A DNA stretch of 64,000 nt, taken from NCBI GenBank assembly GCA_047639315.1, contig JBLINQ010000009.1:1-64000 (forward strand), given 5' to 3'. The notes beneath the pieces are model-generated. The model did not search any database, was not told the origin of the DNA, and saw only the letters and a program-made list of their open reading frames with translations. The DNA is from S139-23 sp047639315 (GTDB taxonomy: Bacteria; Planctomycetota; GCA-002687715; DRQF01). A program made the position numbers and the translations under genes. Below are positions 34,642 through 43,190 of the stretch, piece after piece; position 1 is the stretch's first letter, and each line of letters starts with the position of its first letter.

Positions 34642-37191
34642 ATGAGATTTGCCCTTCTTTGCCTCGTGCTTTCTGTATTCGGGCCTAATACTTTGGCTCA
34701 AAACGATTCGCGACCGGCCAAAACCGAGAAAATTAGCGAAAATGCCCAAATGGGCCCCGAAAATGAGGCGATTTTCCTGTCCGGAATTCGCCAATTAACA
34801 TTTGCCGGCATCCGCGCCGGCGAAGGTTACTTCAGCGTCGATGGAAATTCGATGATTTTCCAGAGCGAGCGATCCGAGAAGAACCCCTTCTATCAGATCT
34901 ATCGCATGGACCTCGAAACGGGTGACACCGAGAGAATCTCCCCAGGATTCGGCAAGACCACTTGCTCGTGGATCCACCCAGACGGCAAACGCGTCATGTT
35001 TGCCTCGACCCATGAAGATCCGGATGCCTTGGTCAAGATGAAGGCAGAATTAGACTTCCGGGCCTCTGGAGAAGAACGCCGCTACTCCTGGGACTACGAC
35101 GACACCTACGATCTCTTCGTCTTCGACCCTGCGACTGACAAGCACGTGAATCTCACAAAGATCAAGGGCTACGACGCTGAAGGCAGCTACTCGCCAGATG
35201 GTCAGTGGATTGCATTTGCTTCTAACCGCGCCGCTTTCACCGAGGAATTGTCTACCGCTGACCAGCAACGATTCGAAAAGGATCGTTCGCTATTCATGGA
35301 CATCTTCATCATGCGGGCCGATGGCAGCGAAGTGAAGCGCCTCACCACAACTCGTGGCTATGATGGCGGTCCATTCTTCAGTCCTGATGGTCAGCGCATT
35401 TGTTGGCGCCGTTTCTCAGAGGACGGCATGCGAGCCGAGATCTTCACGATGAAGACAGACGGCACCGACCAAAAACAACTGAGCCACATTAACGCCATGT
35501 CATGGGCACCAAGCTACCACCCCAGTGGCGAGTACTTGATCTTCGCCACCAACAAGCACGGCTTCGGAAATTTCGAGTTGTACTTGATCGACAAGAATGG
35601 CGAAGGCGATCCCGTTCGCGTGTCTTACACCGACAAGTTCGACGGACTGCCGATGTTCCACCCCAACGGAAAATCGCTTTCCTGGACCTCCCAGCGGACT
35701 CCCAACACGAAATCTCAGATTTTCATCGGTCAGTGGGATCACGCGAGAGCTCTCGCCATGATCAAGTCCGGCCGCAAGGTGCCGAAGCCGACATCGATGC
35801 CTACATCGAAGCCGGCGCCTCAGGCGGGTGCGACCTCACGCAGCACCGCTATGACTGAGTACAAGCGTATCGCCTTTGTGATGAACAAGCTGGGCGTGCC
35901 GACCGGAGCATCGATCAATAAAGACGATCTCAAACTGCACTTGGAAACTTTGGCATCAGACGCCACTCGTGGCCGCTTCACTGGCACCATGGGCGAAAAG
36001 CTCGCATCGATTTATGCCGCTCGTCGCTTCCGTGAAATTGGTCTGACAGCCCTCAAGGGCGCCAACGCCAACGTCGAGCTCACTGCCCAAGGAGCCACAA
36101 TGGTTCTGGCGCTGCGCAGCGATGGTAATATTCAAGAGTTTGACTTCTCAACCAGCCCTGCCAGCAACCCTCAGATTTCTGGCGTTGGTCATAACGTCAT
36201 CGGCGTCCTCGAGAGCAACAGCAAGACGAAGTTGCCAGCTATTGTCCTCGGGGCCCACATCGACCATTTGGGCACTCAGGGCGGCACTTACTCCCGCTCC
36301 GAAGGCGACAACAAGACCCGCATCCACCACGGAGCTGACGACAACGCTTCTGGCGTTGCAGTCCTCTTAGAGATTGCCGAATACTTGGCTGACATGAAAA
36401 GCCGGGGCAAACTGAACTGCAAGCGCGACATCATCTTCTGCTGCTGGTCAGCCGAAGAATTGGGCCTCTTGGGTTCATCACACTTCGTCACGAAATCGTG
36501 GAATGAAGAGGGTCGCCCGGAGAGCCTTCAAGCGAAGTTCGCCGCCTATGTCAACATGGATATGGTTGGCCGCCTCGACAAGAAACTCACCATCCAAGGT
36601 GTTGGCTCAAGTTCGATCTGGCGCAGCGAGATCGAAAAACGCAACGCTCCAGTCGGCCTGAATATCGCACTCAACGATGACGTGAAATTGCCAACTGATA
36701 CCAGCAGCTTCTACGCACGCGGTGTTCCCATCCTCGCCGTCTTCACTGGCGCGCACATGGATTACCACCGGTACACAGATACGATCGACAAAATCAATTA
36801 CGACGGCATGAAGAAGATCGCACGATTCGTTGCGCTAACGGTCCGTGGACTGGCCCTGAGCGAAACAAAGCCTGACTACATCAAGCATGAAACTGAGACT
36901 GACGCACCATCACGGCGCAGCCAGAATGTTTCTCTTGGTACGATCCCAGACTACGCAGAAGCCGATATTCCTGGCGTTCCTTTGCAAGGGGCTGTCCCAG
37001 GTGGTCCAGCCGATAAAGCCGGAGTCAAAGCTGGAGACATCATTGTCGAATTGGCTGGCGAAGAAGTTTCTGACATCCATACGTTCATGGGTGCCTTCAA
37101 GAAACTCAAAGTCGGCAAGTCGACGACCATGGTCGTGGTTCGTGACGGCAAGGAAGTGAAACTCACCATCGTTCCAGGCGAACGCAAGTAG
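34642..37191 (+). CDS. secreted TolB-like propeller/M28 peptidase/PDZ protein
   Basis: About 849 residues. A signal peptide (MRFALLCLVLSVFGPNTLAQ) leads to a PD40/TolB-like beta-propeller in the first 390 residues (YSPDGQWIAFASNRA, FSPDGQRICWRRF, YHPSGEYLIFATNKHG). The middle is a family M28 zinc aminopeptidase with the expected ligands: LGAHIDHLG, GADDNASGVAVLLE, WSAEELGLLGSSHF, VNMDMVGRL and the last His in TGAHMDYHRYTDTID. The last 90 residues form a PDZ domain (IPGVPLQGAVPGGPADKAGVKAGD without the middle break). The start was set at the signal peptide; the frame is open further upstream without a good start. Probably a periplasmic or extracellular peptidase. A strong terminator follows. 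Confidence 0.9.
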   Translation: MRFALLCLVLSVFGPNTLAQNDSRPAKTEKISENAQMGPENEAIFLSGIRQLTFAGIRAGEGYFSVDGNSMIFQSERSEKNPFYQIYRMDLETGDTERISPGFGKTTCSWIHPDGKRVMFASTHEDPDALVKMKAELDFRASGEERRYSWDYDDTYDLFVFDPATDKHVNLTKIKGYDAEGSYSPDGQWIAFASNRAAFTEELSTADQQRFEKDRSLFMDIFIMRADGSEVKRLTTTRGYDGGPFFSPDGQRICWRRFSEDGMRAEIFTMKTDGTDQKQLSHINAMSWAPSYHPSGEYLIFATNKHGFGNFELYLIDKNGEGDPVRVSYTDKFDGLPMFHPNGKSLSWTSQRTPNTKSQIFIGQWDHARALAMIKSGRKVPKPTSMPTSKPAPQAGATSRSTAMTEYKRIAFVMNKLGVPTGASINKDDLKLHLETLASDATRGRFTGTMGEKLASIYAARRFREIGLTALKGANANVELTAQGATMVLALRSDGNIQEFDFSTSPASNPQISGVGHNVIGVLESNSKTKLPAIVLGAHIDHLGTQGGTYSRSEGDNKTRIHHGADDNASGVAVLLEIAEYLADMKSRGKLNCKRDIIFCCWSAEELGLLGSSHFVTKSWNEEGRPESLQAKFAAYVNMDMVGRLDKKLTIQGVGSSSIWRSEIEKRNAPVGLNIALNDDVKLPTDTSSFYARGVPILAVFTGAHMDYHRYTDTIDKINYDGMKKIARFVALTVRGLALSETKPDYIKHETETDAPSRRSQNVSLGTIPDYAEADIPGVPLQGAVPGGPADKAGVKAGDIIVELAGEEVSDIHTFMGAFKKLKVGKSTTMVVVRDGKEVKLTIVPGERK

Positions 37192-37216
37192 GTTAGTTCA
37201 CCGAATTGAATTCAAT

Positions 37217-37253
37217 TAAAAAAGGGCTTCCACATTCGTGGAAGCCCTTTTTT
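37217..37253. terminator. bidirectional rho-independent terminator
   Basis: A-run, then stem GGGCTTCCAC, loop ATTC, stem GTGGAAGCCC and six Ts. The symmetry (A-run before, T-run after) suits the two convergent genes on either side. Confidence 0.93.
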
Positions 37254-37282
37254 CATTCGATGTAGCGAATCTCAATCGTCCA

Positions 37283-38635
37283 CTACATTGGTTCAAAGCG
37301 CTCGACGAATTCGAGGCCAACGGTCTTCATTTCGGCCAGAACAGGTTCATAGATCGATGGCAATGTTGGGATGTGACATCCAGAAGTGCGAATCTCACCC
37401 TTCAGAATGAGCTTGACGCCAATCGCCGCTGGTAATCCTACGGTCTTTGACATCGCCGTAAAGCCGCCTGGCTCGCCATAGGAAATCAGAGTTGAAAAGA
37501 CGCGCTCTTTACGTCCTTCTTGATCGGGGTAAACGACCTCCAATTCGTGCTGAAGAATCGCCATGTCGCGCCCGCCCTCAGGCAACGGGAGCATCTTCAC
37601 TAAGAGCGACGTCAGCACTTCGGCAGCAGTCTTGCCCCGAGAATTGACTTTTTCTTCCGAGAACAACCCGAGCCATCGCAGTTTCTCGATGATGCTGCCT
37701 GTTGGGTTGATCTGTAGCCAAACGGCGACGCGTTGTTCTACAGTCGAGCCGGTCGTTGTTAGTGGCAAGAACATCTCAACAACATCACGGTAACTTTTCG
37801 TTTCGAGATCTGGAATCTCAACGGTGTCGTTGGTGAGCCCTAATTTGACGATGTAATTCCAAGTCTCACACCATCCCGGATAACGCAAAGTTCCACGGAT
37901 CATCGTACTGACGTCTTCCAGGCCGAAGATCTTCTTATAGCTCAATGAGTCACGATTGGGATAAGCCTCAAATCGACCAATCCCTTCGACATGAGCATCC
38001 CATGTGTGATGGAAGATCTCGTGGTAGGGAATGACCTTATACTGGCCATCTTCCATGTATTGAGCGCCGTAGGCACCGGCAATGGCAACGTTGCGCGGGT
38101 TCCACGTAATGACATAACCAAGCGGATTCGAATTAACCGTGTCTGGTGCTGGCACACCACTACCGTAGGACCGAAATCCTCTGATCACGCCGCCAGCAGC
38201 TCGCACTTGCTTAATGATACTCATGGCCGACATGTGATCGAGCCCCGGATCCATGCCCATTTCAGACAAAATGATGATGTTCTTACGCCGAGCCGACGGA
38301 TCGAGTGCACGCGTGGACGCGTCGCGATAAGAAGCTGTCACCAGGTGCCGACTTAGCTCGACGCAATCCTGAGCGACAATCCGGTGAAACTCCGGTGCCA
38401 GCATAGAAACGACAATATCGGCCTTCTTGATCTCATTTCGTCGCAATTCGGCATCATGAACGTCAAAAGGGATGGCATCTCCATGATCGGAATCGCCGAT
38501 TCGACTGCGGGCCATTTCGACGTTGATATCGGCGACGGTGACATGCCAATCTTCGATTGCAGCGTCTTCTAAGAGGTGATGGATCAAGTAAGGTGAGCTT
38601 TGGCCTGCGCCGATCACTAAGATGTGTTTCATCAT
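37283..38635 (-). CDS. saccharopine dehydrogenase family protein
   Basis: About 450 residues. MMKHILVIGAGQSSPYLIHHL is the NAD(P)-binding Rossmann start; VTVADINVEMARSRIG is the second strand with the cofactor-binding acidic residue. IVVSMLAPEFHRIVAQDCVE and LVTASYRDASTRALD follow, and LSEMGMDPGLDHMSAM is the typical catalytic-domain phrase. The C-terminal half matches the saccharopine dehydrogenase C-terminal domain (FRSYGSGVPAPDTVNSNPLG). Family members act in lysine breakdown or in polyamine synthesis (carboxyspermidine dehydrogenase-like); no neighbour distinguishes these. The Met-Met start is about 165 bp from the divergent MetAP start. Confidence 0.9.
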   Translation of the reverse strand: MMKHILVIGAGQSSPYLIHHLLEDAAIEDWHVTVADINVEMARSRIGDSDHGDAIPFDVHDAELRRNEIKKADIVVSMLAPEFHRIVAQDCVELSRHLVTASYRDASTRALDPSARRKNIIILSEMGMDPGLDHMSAMSIIKQVRAAGGVIRGFRSYGSGVPAPDTVNSNPLGYVITWNPRNVAIAGAYGAQYMEDGQYKVIPYHEIFHHTWDAHVEGIGRFEAYPNRDSLSYKKIFGLEDVSTMIRGTLRYPGWCETWNYIVKLGLTNDTVEIPDLETKSYRDVVEMFLPLTTTGSTVEQRVAVWLQINPTGSIIEKLRWLGLFSEEKVNSRGKTAAEVLTSLLVKMLPLPEGGRDMAILQHELEVVYPDQEGRKERVFSTLISYGEPGGFTAMSKTVGLPAAIGVKLILKGEIRTSGCHIPTLPSIYEPVLAEMKTVGLEFVERFEPM

Positions 38636-38799
38636 AAGTCTTCCTGAGAATTCAGCTTCTTTCGGGACCACCTTACTATAACCGACGAGGCCTCTACTTT
38701 GCACCAGAAAGGATCGGGGCTTGTGTTCATATCCCGTTGGATTATCCTGCTTCTGAGACCTATAGAGGCCGAAAACGCGAAATTGACATTGAGGCTCCC

Positions 38800-39603
38800 A
38801 TGTTCGAAAACAAGAAACAGATCGTCATTCACAGCAAACGAGAATTCGAGGGGATGCGTGCCGCTGGCCGATTGGCGGGGGAGTTGCTCGACTATCTCAC
38901 TCCGTTTGTGATCCCAGGTGTTTCGACTCAAGAGCTCAATGACTTAAGCGAAGAATTTACCCAAAAGGCTGGGGCGATCTCCGCACCTTTGGGCTATCAC
39001 GGCTTTCCGAAGTCGATTTGCACCTCGGTCAACGAAGTCATCTGTCATGGAATTCCAAACCCAGAACAAATCCTGAAAGACGGCGACATCGTCAACATCG
39101 ATGTCACGCCCATTTTGGATGGATGGTATGGCGATACCAGTCGCATGTTCCTGATCGGCAACGTGAGCGAAGAGGCGCGTAAACTTGTCGACTGCACCTA
39201 TCGCTGTCTCATGGCGGGAATTGAGCGCGTCAAACCCGGTGCCAAGACGGGCGACATTGGCTTTGCCATTCAGACCATTGCCGAACAAGAGGGCTACTCA
39301 GTCGTTCGAGAATTTTGTGGGCATGGCTTGGGGCGAGAATTCCATACCGATCCTCAAATCAATCACTATGGCCGAGAGGGCACGGGTATCACCATGAAGA
39401 AAGGCATGTTCTTCACTATTGAGCCAATGATCAATTTGGGGGCCTGGAAGTCGAACATCCTAGCCGACAATTGGACCGCCATTACGATCGACCATAAATG
39501 GAGTGCTCAATTCGAACACTCCCTCGGTGTGACAGATGAAGGCTGCGAGATTTTCACGGCCTCGCCAACCGGTCTGAAACAGCCGCCCTACCAAGTGGTT
39601 TAG
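38800..39603 (+). CDS. map: methionine aminopeptidase, type I
   Basis: 267 residues. It removes the N-terminal Met from new proteins. The dinuclear metal site is complete: Asp101 (NIDVTP), Asp112 (GDTSRMF), His175 (GHGLGREFH), Glu208 (FTIEPM) and Glu239 (QFEHSLGVT). The start was set at MFENKKQIVIHSKREFEGM, with GAGG five bases upstream; the frame runs further upstream but the added residues are not family-like. Short type I form without a zinc-finger extension. The stop codon overlaps the stop of convergent cysS by two bases, leaving no room for a separate terminator. Confidence 0.95.
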   Translation: MFENKKQIVIHSKREFEGMRAAGRLAGELLDYLTPFVIPGVSTQELNDLSEEFTQKAGAISAPLGYHGFPKSICTSVNEVICHGIPNPEQILKDGDIVNIDVTPILDGWYGDTSRMFLIGNVSEEARKLVDCTYRCLMAGIERVKPGAKTGDIGFAIQTIAEQEGYSVVREFCGHGLGREFHTDPQINHYGREGTGITMKKGMFFTIEPMINLGAWKSNILADNWTAITIDHKWSAQFEHSLGVTDEGCEIFTASPTGLKQPPYQVV

Positions 39604-41090
39604 TCGTCGCTATCGTCGGCAAGGTTGATGCGCCAACTCACGCCATCAGCGGTGTCCATGACCACCAAACGCATGGCCTCCAACTCAGCGCGCAGCTCGT
39701 CTGATTTGGCCCAGTCTTTTTCGATCCGCGCCTGATTACGAGCTTCGATTTTCTCTTCGATCGACTCACGTGTCAGTCCCATGGCTGCGAGGCGCTTGAC
39801 CTTCACTTCTTCCTGGAATTCGCTGACGTCCATCTGCAAGAGACCAAGCGTTGGTGCCAGAGACCTCAATGCCGCCAAGGCTCCTTTGACCACTGGCCCA
39901 CCACGCTTCTTTGCCTTCTTGTGGTTGGCAAAACGATTGACAGCGCGAGCCAATTCAAAGACAACGCCCATCGCTTGAGCGGTGTTGAAATCTTCGTCCA
40001 AAGCCGAGTGATAGCGTTCTTCGAAACCGGCAGCCAACTCGGCAACCCGAGCCGCGTCTTCACCAAGATCTTTGATGACACGCTCAGCCAGCTCCTCGCC
40101 CCCCATTTGCTCGCCTTTTTCCAGTGCATCGTACATGCGAGAAAGCATGTTGAGAGCTGCTGGTAGCGCATCCGCGCTCCAAGGCAGCGGTGAGCGATAT
40201 TGATTCTGCAGGTAGTAAAGTCTGAGTGCTTCGGCCGGGAACGCCACCAAAGCATCTTCGATGTTGATGACATTGCCTAAGCTCTTGCCCATCTTCTGGC
40301 CGCCGCCCATGGTCAAGAGACCATTGTGCATCCAGTAGCGAGCATAATGAGTTCCGTTGGCGCACGTTGATTGCGCCACTTCATTCTCATGGTGAGGAAA
40401 AACGAGATCTAAGCCACCACCGTGAATGTCGATCGTTTCGCCGAGGCAATCCAAGGCCATGGCCGAGCATTCAATATGCCAGCCAGGTCGACCGGCACCC
40501 CATGGGCTCTCCCATGATGGTTCACCAGGTTTCACAGCTTTCCACAAGGCAAAATCAGCTGGGTCTTTCTTGCCCTTGGCCTCATCCGCACTACGCATCT
40601 CGTCGATTTTCTGACCGGACAAGCGACCGTATTCGCCGTAGCTCCGAACGTTAAACCAAACGCTTCCTTCTGATTCGTAAGCGTGCCCCTTCTCAACCAT
40701 CTTCCCGATCATGTCCAGGATGATATCGATCGATTGGGTGACCCGAGGTTCGCGATCCGGCAACAACAACCCCATGGCATCACTGTCACGGCGAAAGGCA
40801 TCGATGTACTTGTCGGCGAATTCGAATGGATCCTCACCCTTTTCGTTCGCGCGGTTGATGATCTTGTCATCGACATCGGTGTAGTTGCGTACGTACTTGA
40901 CCTCCCATCCTCGAGATCGCAAGTAACGCACAAAGGAATCGAAGATGATCAGGAAACGACCGTGACCAATGTGGGCATCGTCGTAAACCGTCACGCCGCA
41001 GATATAGAGCCCAACTTTGCCTTCTTCGATGGGAACAAAATCGACAATCTTGCGTTCGAGTGTGCTGTAAATGCGGATGGGATGAGCCAC
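39600..41090 (-). CDS. cysS: cysteine-tRNA ligase
   Basis: About 496 residues. It charges tRNA-Cys with cysteine. The class I HIGH motif is in DDAHIGHGR (40-43); the second signature reads KMGKS (266-270) in place of KMSKS, a known variant. Zinc ligands are Cys31, Cys208 and the His/Glu of FPHHENE. DFALWKAVKPGEPSWESPWG and GWHIECSAMA are standard. The start is taken as a GTG with AGGA eight bases upstream, one base after the sufE stop; an in-frame TTG 33 bp earlier inside sufE is less likely. Probably co-transcribed with sufE, linking two cysteine-sulfur genes. Confidence 0.96.
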   Translation of the reverse strand: MAHPIRIYSTLERKIVDFVPIEEGKVGLYICGVTVYDDAHIGHGRFLIIFDSFVRYLRSRGWEVKYVRNYTDVDDKIINRANEKGEDPFEFADKYIDAFRRDSDAMGLLLPDREPRVTQSIDIILDMIGKMVEKGHAYESEGSVWFNVRSYGEYGRLSGQKIDEMRSADEAKGKKDPADFALWKAVKPGEPSWESPWGAGRPGWHIECSAMALDCLGETIDIHGGGLDLVFPHHENEVAQSTCANGTHYARYWMHNGLLTMGGGQKMGKSLGNVINIEDALVAFPAEALRLYYLQNQYRSPLPWSADALPAALNMLSRMYDALEKGEQMGGEELAERVIKDLGEDAARVAELAAGFEERYHSALDEDFNTAQAMGVVFELARAVNRFANHKKAKKRGGPVVKGALAALRSLAPTLGLLQMDVSEFQEEVKVKRLAAMGLTRESIEEKIEARNQARIEKDWAKSDELRAELEAMRLVVMDTADGVSWRINLADDSDD

Positions 41091-41091
41091 G

Positions 41092-41517
41092 TTATTGTTC
41101 CTGTGCTTCGACGCTAATGGCAAGTGCTTTCATGCGCTTGACCATGGAGTGCAGACCGTTCGATCGCATCGGGCTCAAGTGCTTATCCAAACCAAGTTTT
41201 CCGAATTGCTCGGCGGGATCAAAATCTTTGATCTCAGCAGGGGTCTTGTTGGAAAACAACATCAAGAGGATGGCAATAAGCCCGCGCACGATATGGGCGT
41301 CACTGTCTGCAATAAAATGCATGACACGCTTGTCCTCTTGCTCGTCGAACTTGAAAGTCAGCCACACTTGGCTTGTGCAGCCATGCACCTTGAATTCGGG
41401 GACTTTGAAGCCGTCATCCAATGGCTCAAGCTTCTTACCGAGTTCGATGATTTGGCGGTAGCGGTCTTCCCAGCTGTCAAAAAGCTCGAAAATGCTAACT
41501 AATTTAGTGATTTCCAT
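41092..41517 (-). CDS. sufE: SufE-family cysteine desulfuration protein
   Basis: 141 residues. SufE accepts persulfide sulfur from a SufS-type cysteine desulfurase for Fe-S cluster assembly. The active Cys is Cys47 in FKVHGCTSQVWL. RYRQIIELGKKLEPL and SDAHIVRGLIAILLMLFSNKTPAEI are standard family segments, and the C-terminal GLDKHLSPMRSNGLHSMVKRMK is typical. Full length for the family. It ends one base before cysS. No sufS or other suf gene is in the window. Confidence 0.93.
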   Translation of the reverse strand: MEITKLVSIFELFDSWEDRYRQIIELGKKLEPLDDGFKVPEFKVHGCTSQVWLTFKFDEQEDKRVMHFIADSDAHIVRGLIAILLMLFSNKTPAEIKDFDPAEQFGKLGLDKHLSPMRSNGLHSMVKRMKALAISVEAQEQ

Positions 41518-41669
41518 GTGCCACCTGCTCTGTGTTTCAAAGACTACGATTCAGCCCCATCGTGTACAGGGGATCCTCTTCGGTCATCAGACTGACACTA
41601 GCAAAACCCCACCAAGGCTCACAATGTGGAGTCTTGGTGTCATTGGGGCTTAAGGATCAAGAAAATCGC

Positions 41670-42254
41670 CTATTTGGCGTCAGGGCGAGATTTTTCTGGC
41701 AGCTCTTCGCCGGCGCCGACAAAATCGAGAGCCGCCGAGTTAATGCAGTAGCGAAGCCCTGTTGGCTGAGGCCCATCGGTGAAGACATGCCCCAGATGGG
41801 AATCACAACGTGCACAGCGGTTCTCAACTCGCACCATCCCATGGCCAGAATCACGTAGATCGCGCACATGGGCGGCATCAAATGGTGAAAAGAAGCTGGG
41901 CCAACCCGTACCCGACTTAAACTTCGTCTGGGAGGCGAATAGTGGCAGGGCACAAACTCGGCAGGTGTAGGTGCCCGTGTCCTTGGTGTCGAGGAGGTCG
42001 CCGCTTCCAGCTCGTTCGGTGCCCTGCTGGCAGGTCACGCTGTATTCGAGTGGAGTGAGATCCTTGGTCAATTCCTGCCGTGCGGCCTCGTCTAACGGGC
42101 TGACGTCGTAGCCAGCCTCCGAGATAGTCTTTTCGCCAGGAGTGGTCATGCGTGTCTCCGCGTTGCCAGAGTTCTGTTCTGCCTCGGTCATTTTGTGCCC
42201 ACAAGCGGGCAGAAGGATCATGACCAAGACGAGTAGTTTCCAAGGTGATTTCAT
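41670..42254 (-). CDS. msrB: peptide methionine (R)-S-oxide reductase, lipoprotein form
   Basis: About 194 residues. The N-terminus MKSPWKLLVLVMILLPACG has a lipobox with Cys18, so this MsrB should be an envelope-anchored lipoprotein. The reductase domain is complete: zinc-binding CRVC (98-101) and CARC (147-150), SGTGWPSF, SHLGHVF, and the catalytic Cys170 in RYCINSAAL. It reduces methionine-R-sulfoxide in proteins, here probably periplasmic ones. No MsrA domain is fused. The start chosen is eight codons downstream of the first possible one because it gives a clean signal peptide. Confidence 0.93.
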   Translation of the reverse strand: MKSPWKLLVLVMILLPACGHKMTEAEQNSGNAETRMTTPGEKTISEAGYDVSPLDEAARQELTKDLTPLEYSVTCQQGTERAGSGDLLDTKDTGTYTCRVCALPLFASQTKFKSGTGWPSFFSPFDAAHVRDLRDSGHGMVRVENRCARCDSHLGHVFTDGPQPTGLRYCINSAALDFVGAGEELPEKSRPDAK

Positions 42255-42292
42255 CGTTTTCTCCGCTATGAGCAACACTTTGATAACACACC

Positions 42293-43084
42293 TTATTCCG
42301 TCGACGCGAATTCTCTGACAATCTCCATCAAGAGTGGCAGCCCGTCGATAATCGAGGCTGGCCCTGGCTGAAGCATGATCGATGCCGGAACCTCCTGCAT
42401 TCGATCATCTTGGGTAAATCGAGCATCGGCAAATCCGGGCCTTTTCCGCACCAATTTTGGATCAAAGTCGCGACCGCACCAGCAACCCAAATAGATGTCC
42501 GGTTGGCGCTCCAGGACATCGTCGGCTGAAACGATGCGGTTCTTCGCGAGCGACTCACCTTGAAGCTCACTGAAGCAATCGATGCCACCAGCAATCTCAA
42601 TCAGTTCGGAGACCCAGCAAATACTGGTGATAATCGGATCTGGCCATTCTTCGAAGAAAATTCGGGGCCGGACATTCAAACGGGTAGCCGCCTCTTTTGC
42701 AGCCGCGACGGCGGTTTCCATTGAAATAGCGAGTTCCTCGCCCTTATCGGCAGCATCGACCAAGCGGCCGAGCCTGCGGACCATCTCGATAATGCCGGCG
42801 ACCGATCGGTGATTGAGACAGTAAACCTCAATTCCAGCCTTGATCAGCTCGGCACAGATGTCGGCCTGCAGGTCAGAGAAACCGAGCACCAAATCGGGCT
42901 TCAGGGCGACGATAGCCTTGATATCCGCTTTGATGAAATGGGACACCATCGGCTTCTCGTCTTTAGCGCGAGGCGGCCGCACCGTGTACTTTGAGATACC
43001 TACGATTCGGTGCTCTTGGCCCATCAGATAGAGCGCTTCTGTGGTCTCCTCAGTCATGCAGACGATGCGCTGTGGTCCGGTCAT
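42293..43084 (-). CDS. cobalamin/siderophore-type substrate-binding protein without signal peptide
   Basis: About 263 residues of the BtuF/TroA-like binding-protein fold: RIVCMTEETTEALYLMGQEH, IVGISKYTVRPPRAKDEKP, DIKAIVALKPDLVLGFSDLQ, YCLNHRSVAGIIEMV, and in the second lobe RPRIFFEEWPDPIITS, SICWVSELIEIAGGIDCF and ERQPDIYLGCWCG. The start MTGPQRIVCM leaves no export signal; a longer in-frame start would run into the divergent hemN gene. Such orphan proteins are often annotated as cobalamin-binding. It could bind a corrinoid in the cytoplasm or supply a distant ABC importer. The importer at 29-32 kb has its own binding protein. Confidence 0.85.
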   Translation of the reverse strand: MTGPQRIVCMTEETTEALYLMGQEHRIVGISKYTVRPPRAKDEKPMVSHFIKADIKAIVALKPDLVLGFSDLQADICAELIKAGIEVYCLNHRSVAGIIEMVRRLGRLVDAADKGEELAISMETAVAAAKEAATRLNVRPRIFFEEWPDPIITSICWVSELIEIAGGIDCFSELQGESLAKNRIVSADDVLERQPDIYLGCWCGRDFDPKLVRKRPGFADARFTQDDRMQEVPASIMLQPGPASIIDGLPLLMEIVREFASTE

Positions 43085-43190
43085 CAAGAAACTCCCTGCC
43101 GATTGCGAGAAAACTTGCTCTAAGTGGATCAAGGTCGGATGATAGAACCGTACCAGAGCATTACAAGCGCCCTGATCTCCGAGGACCCTC

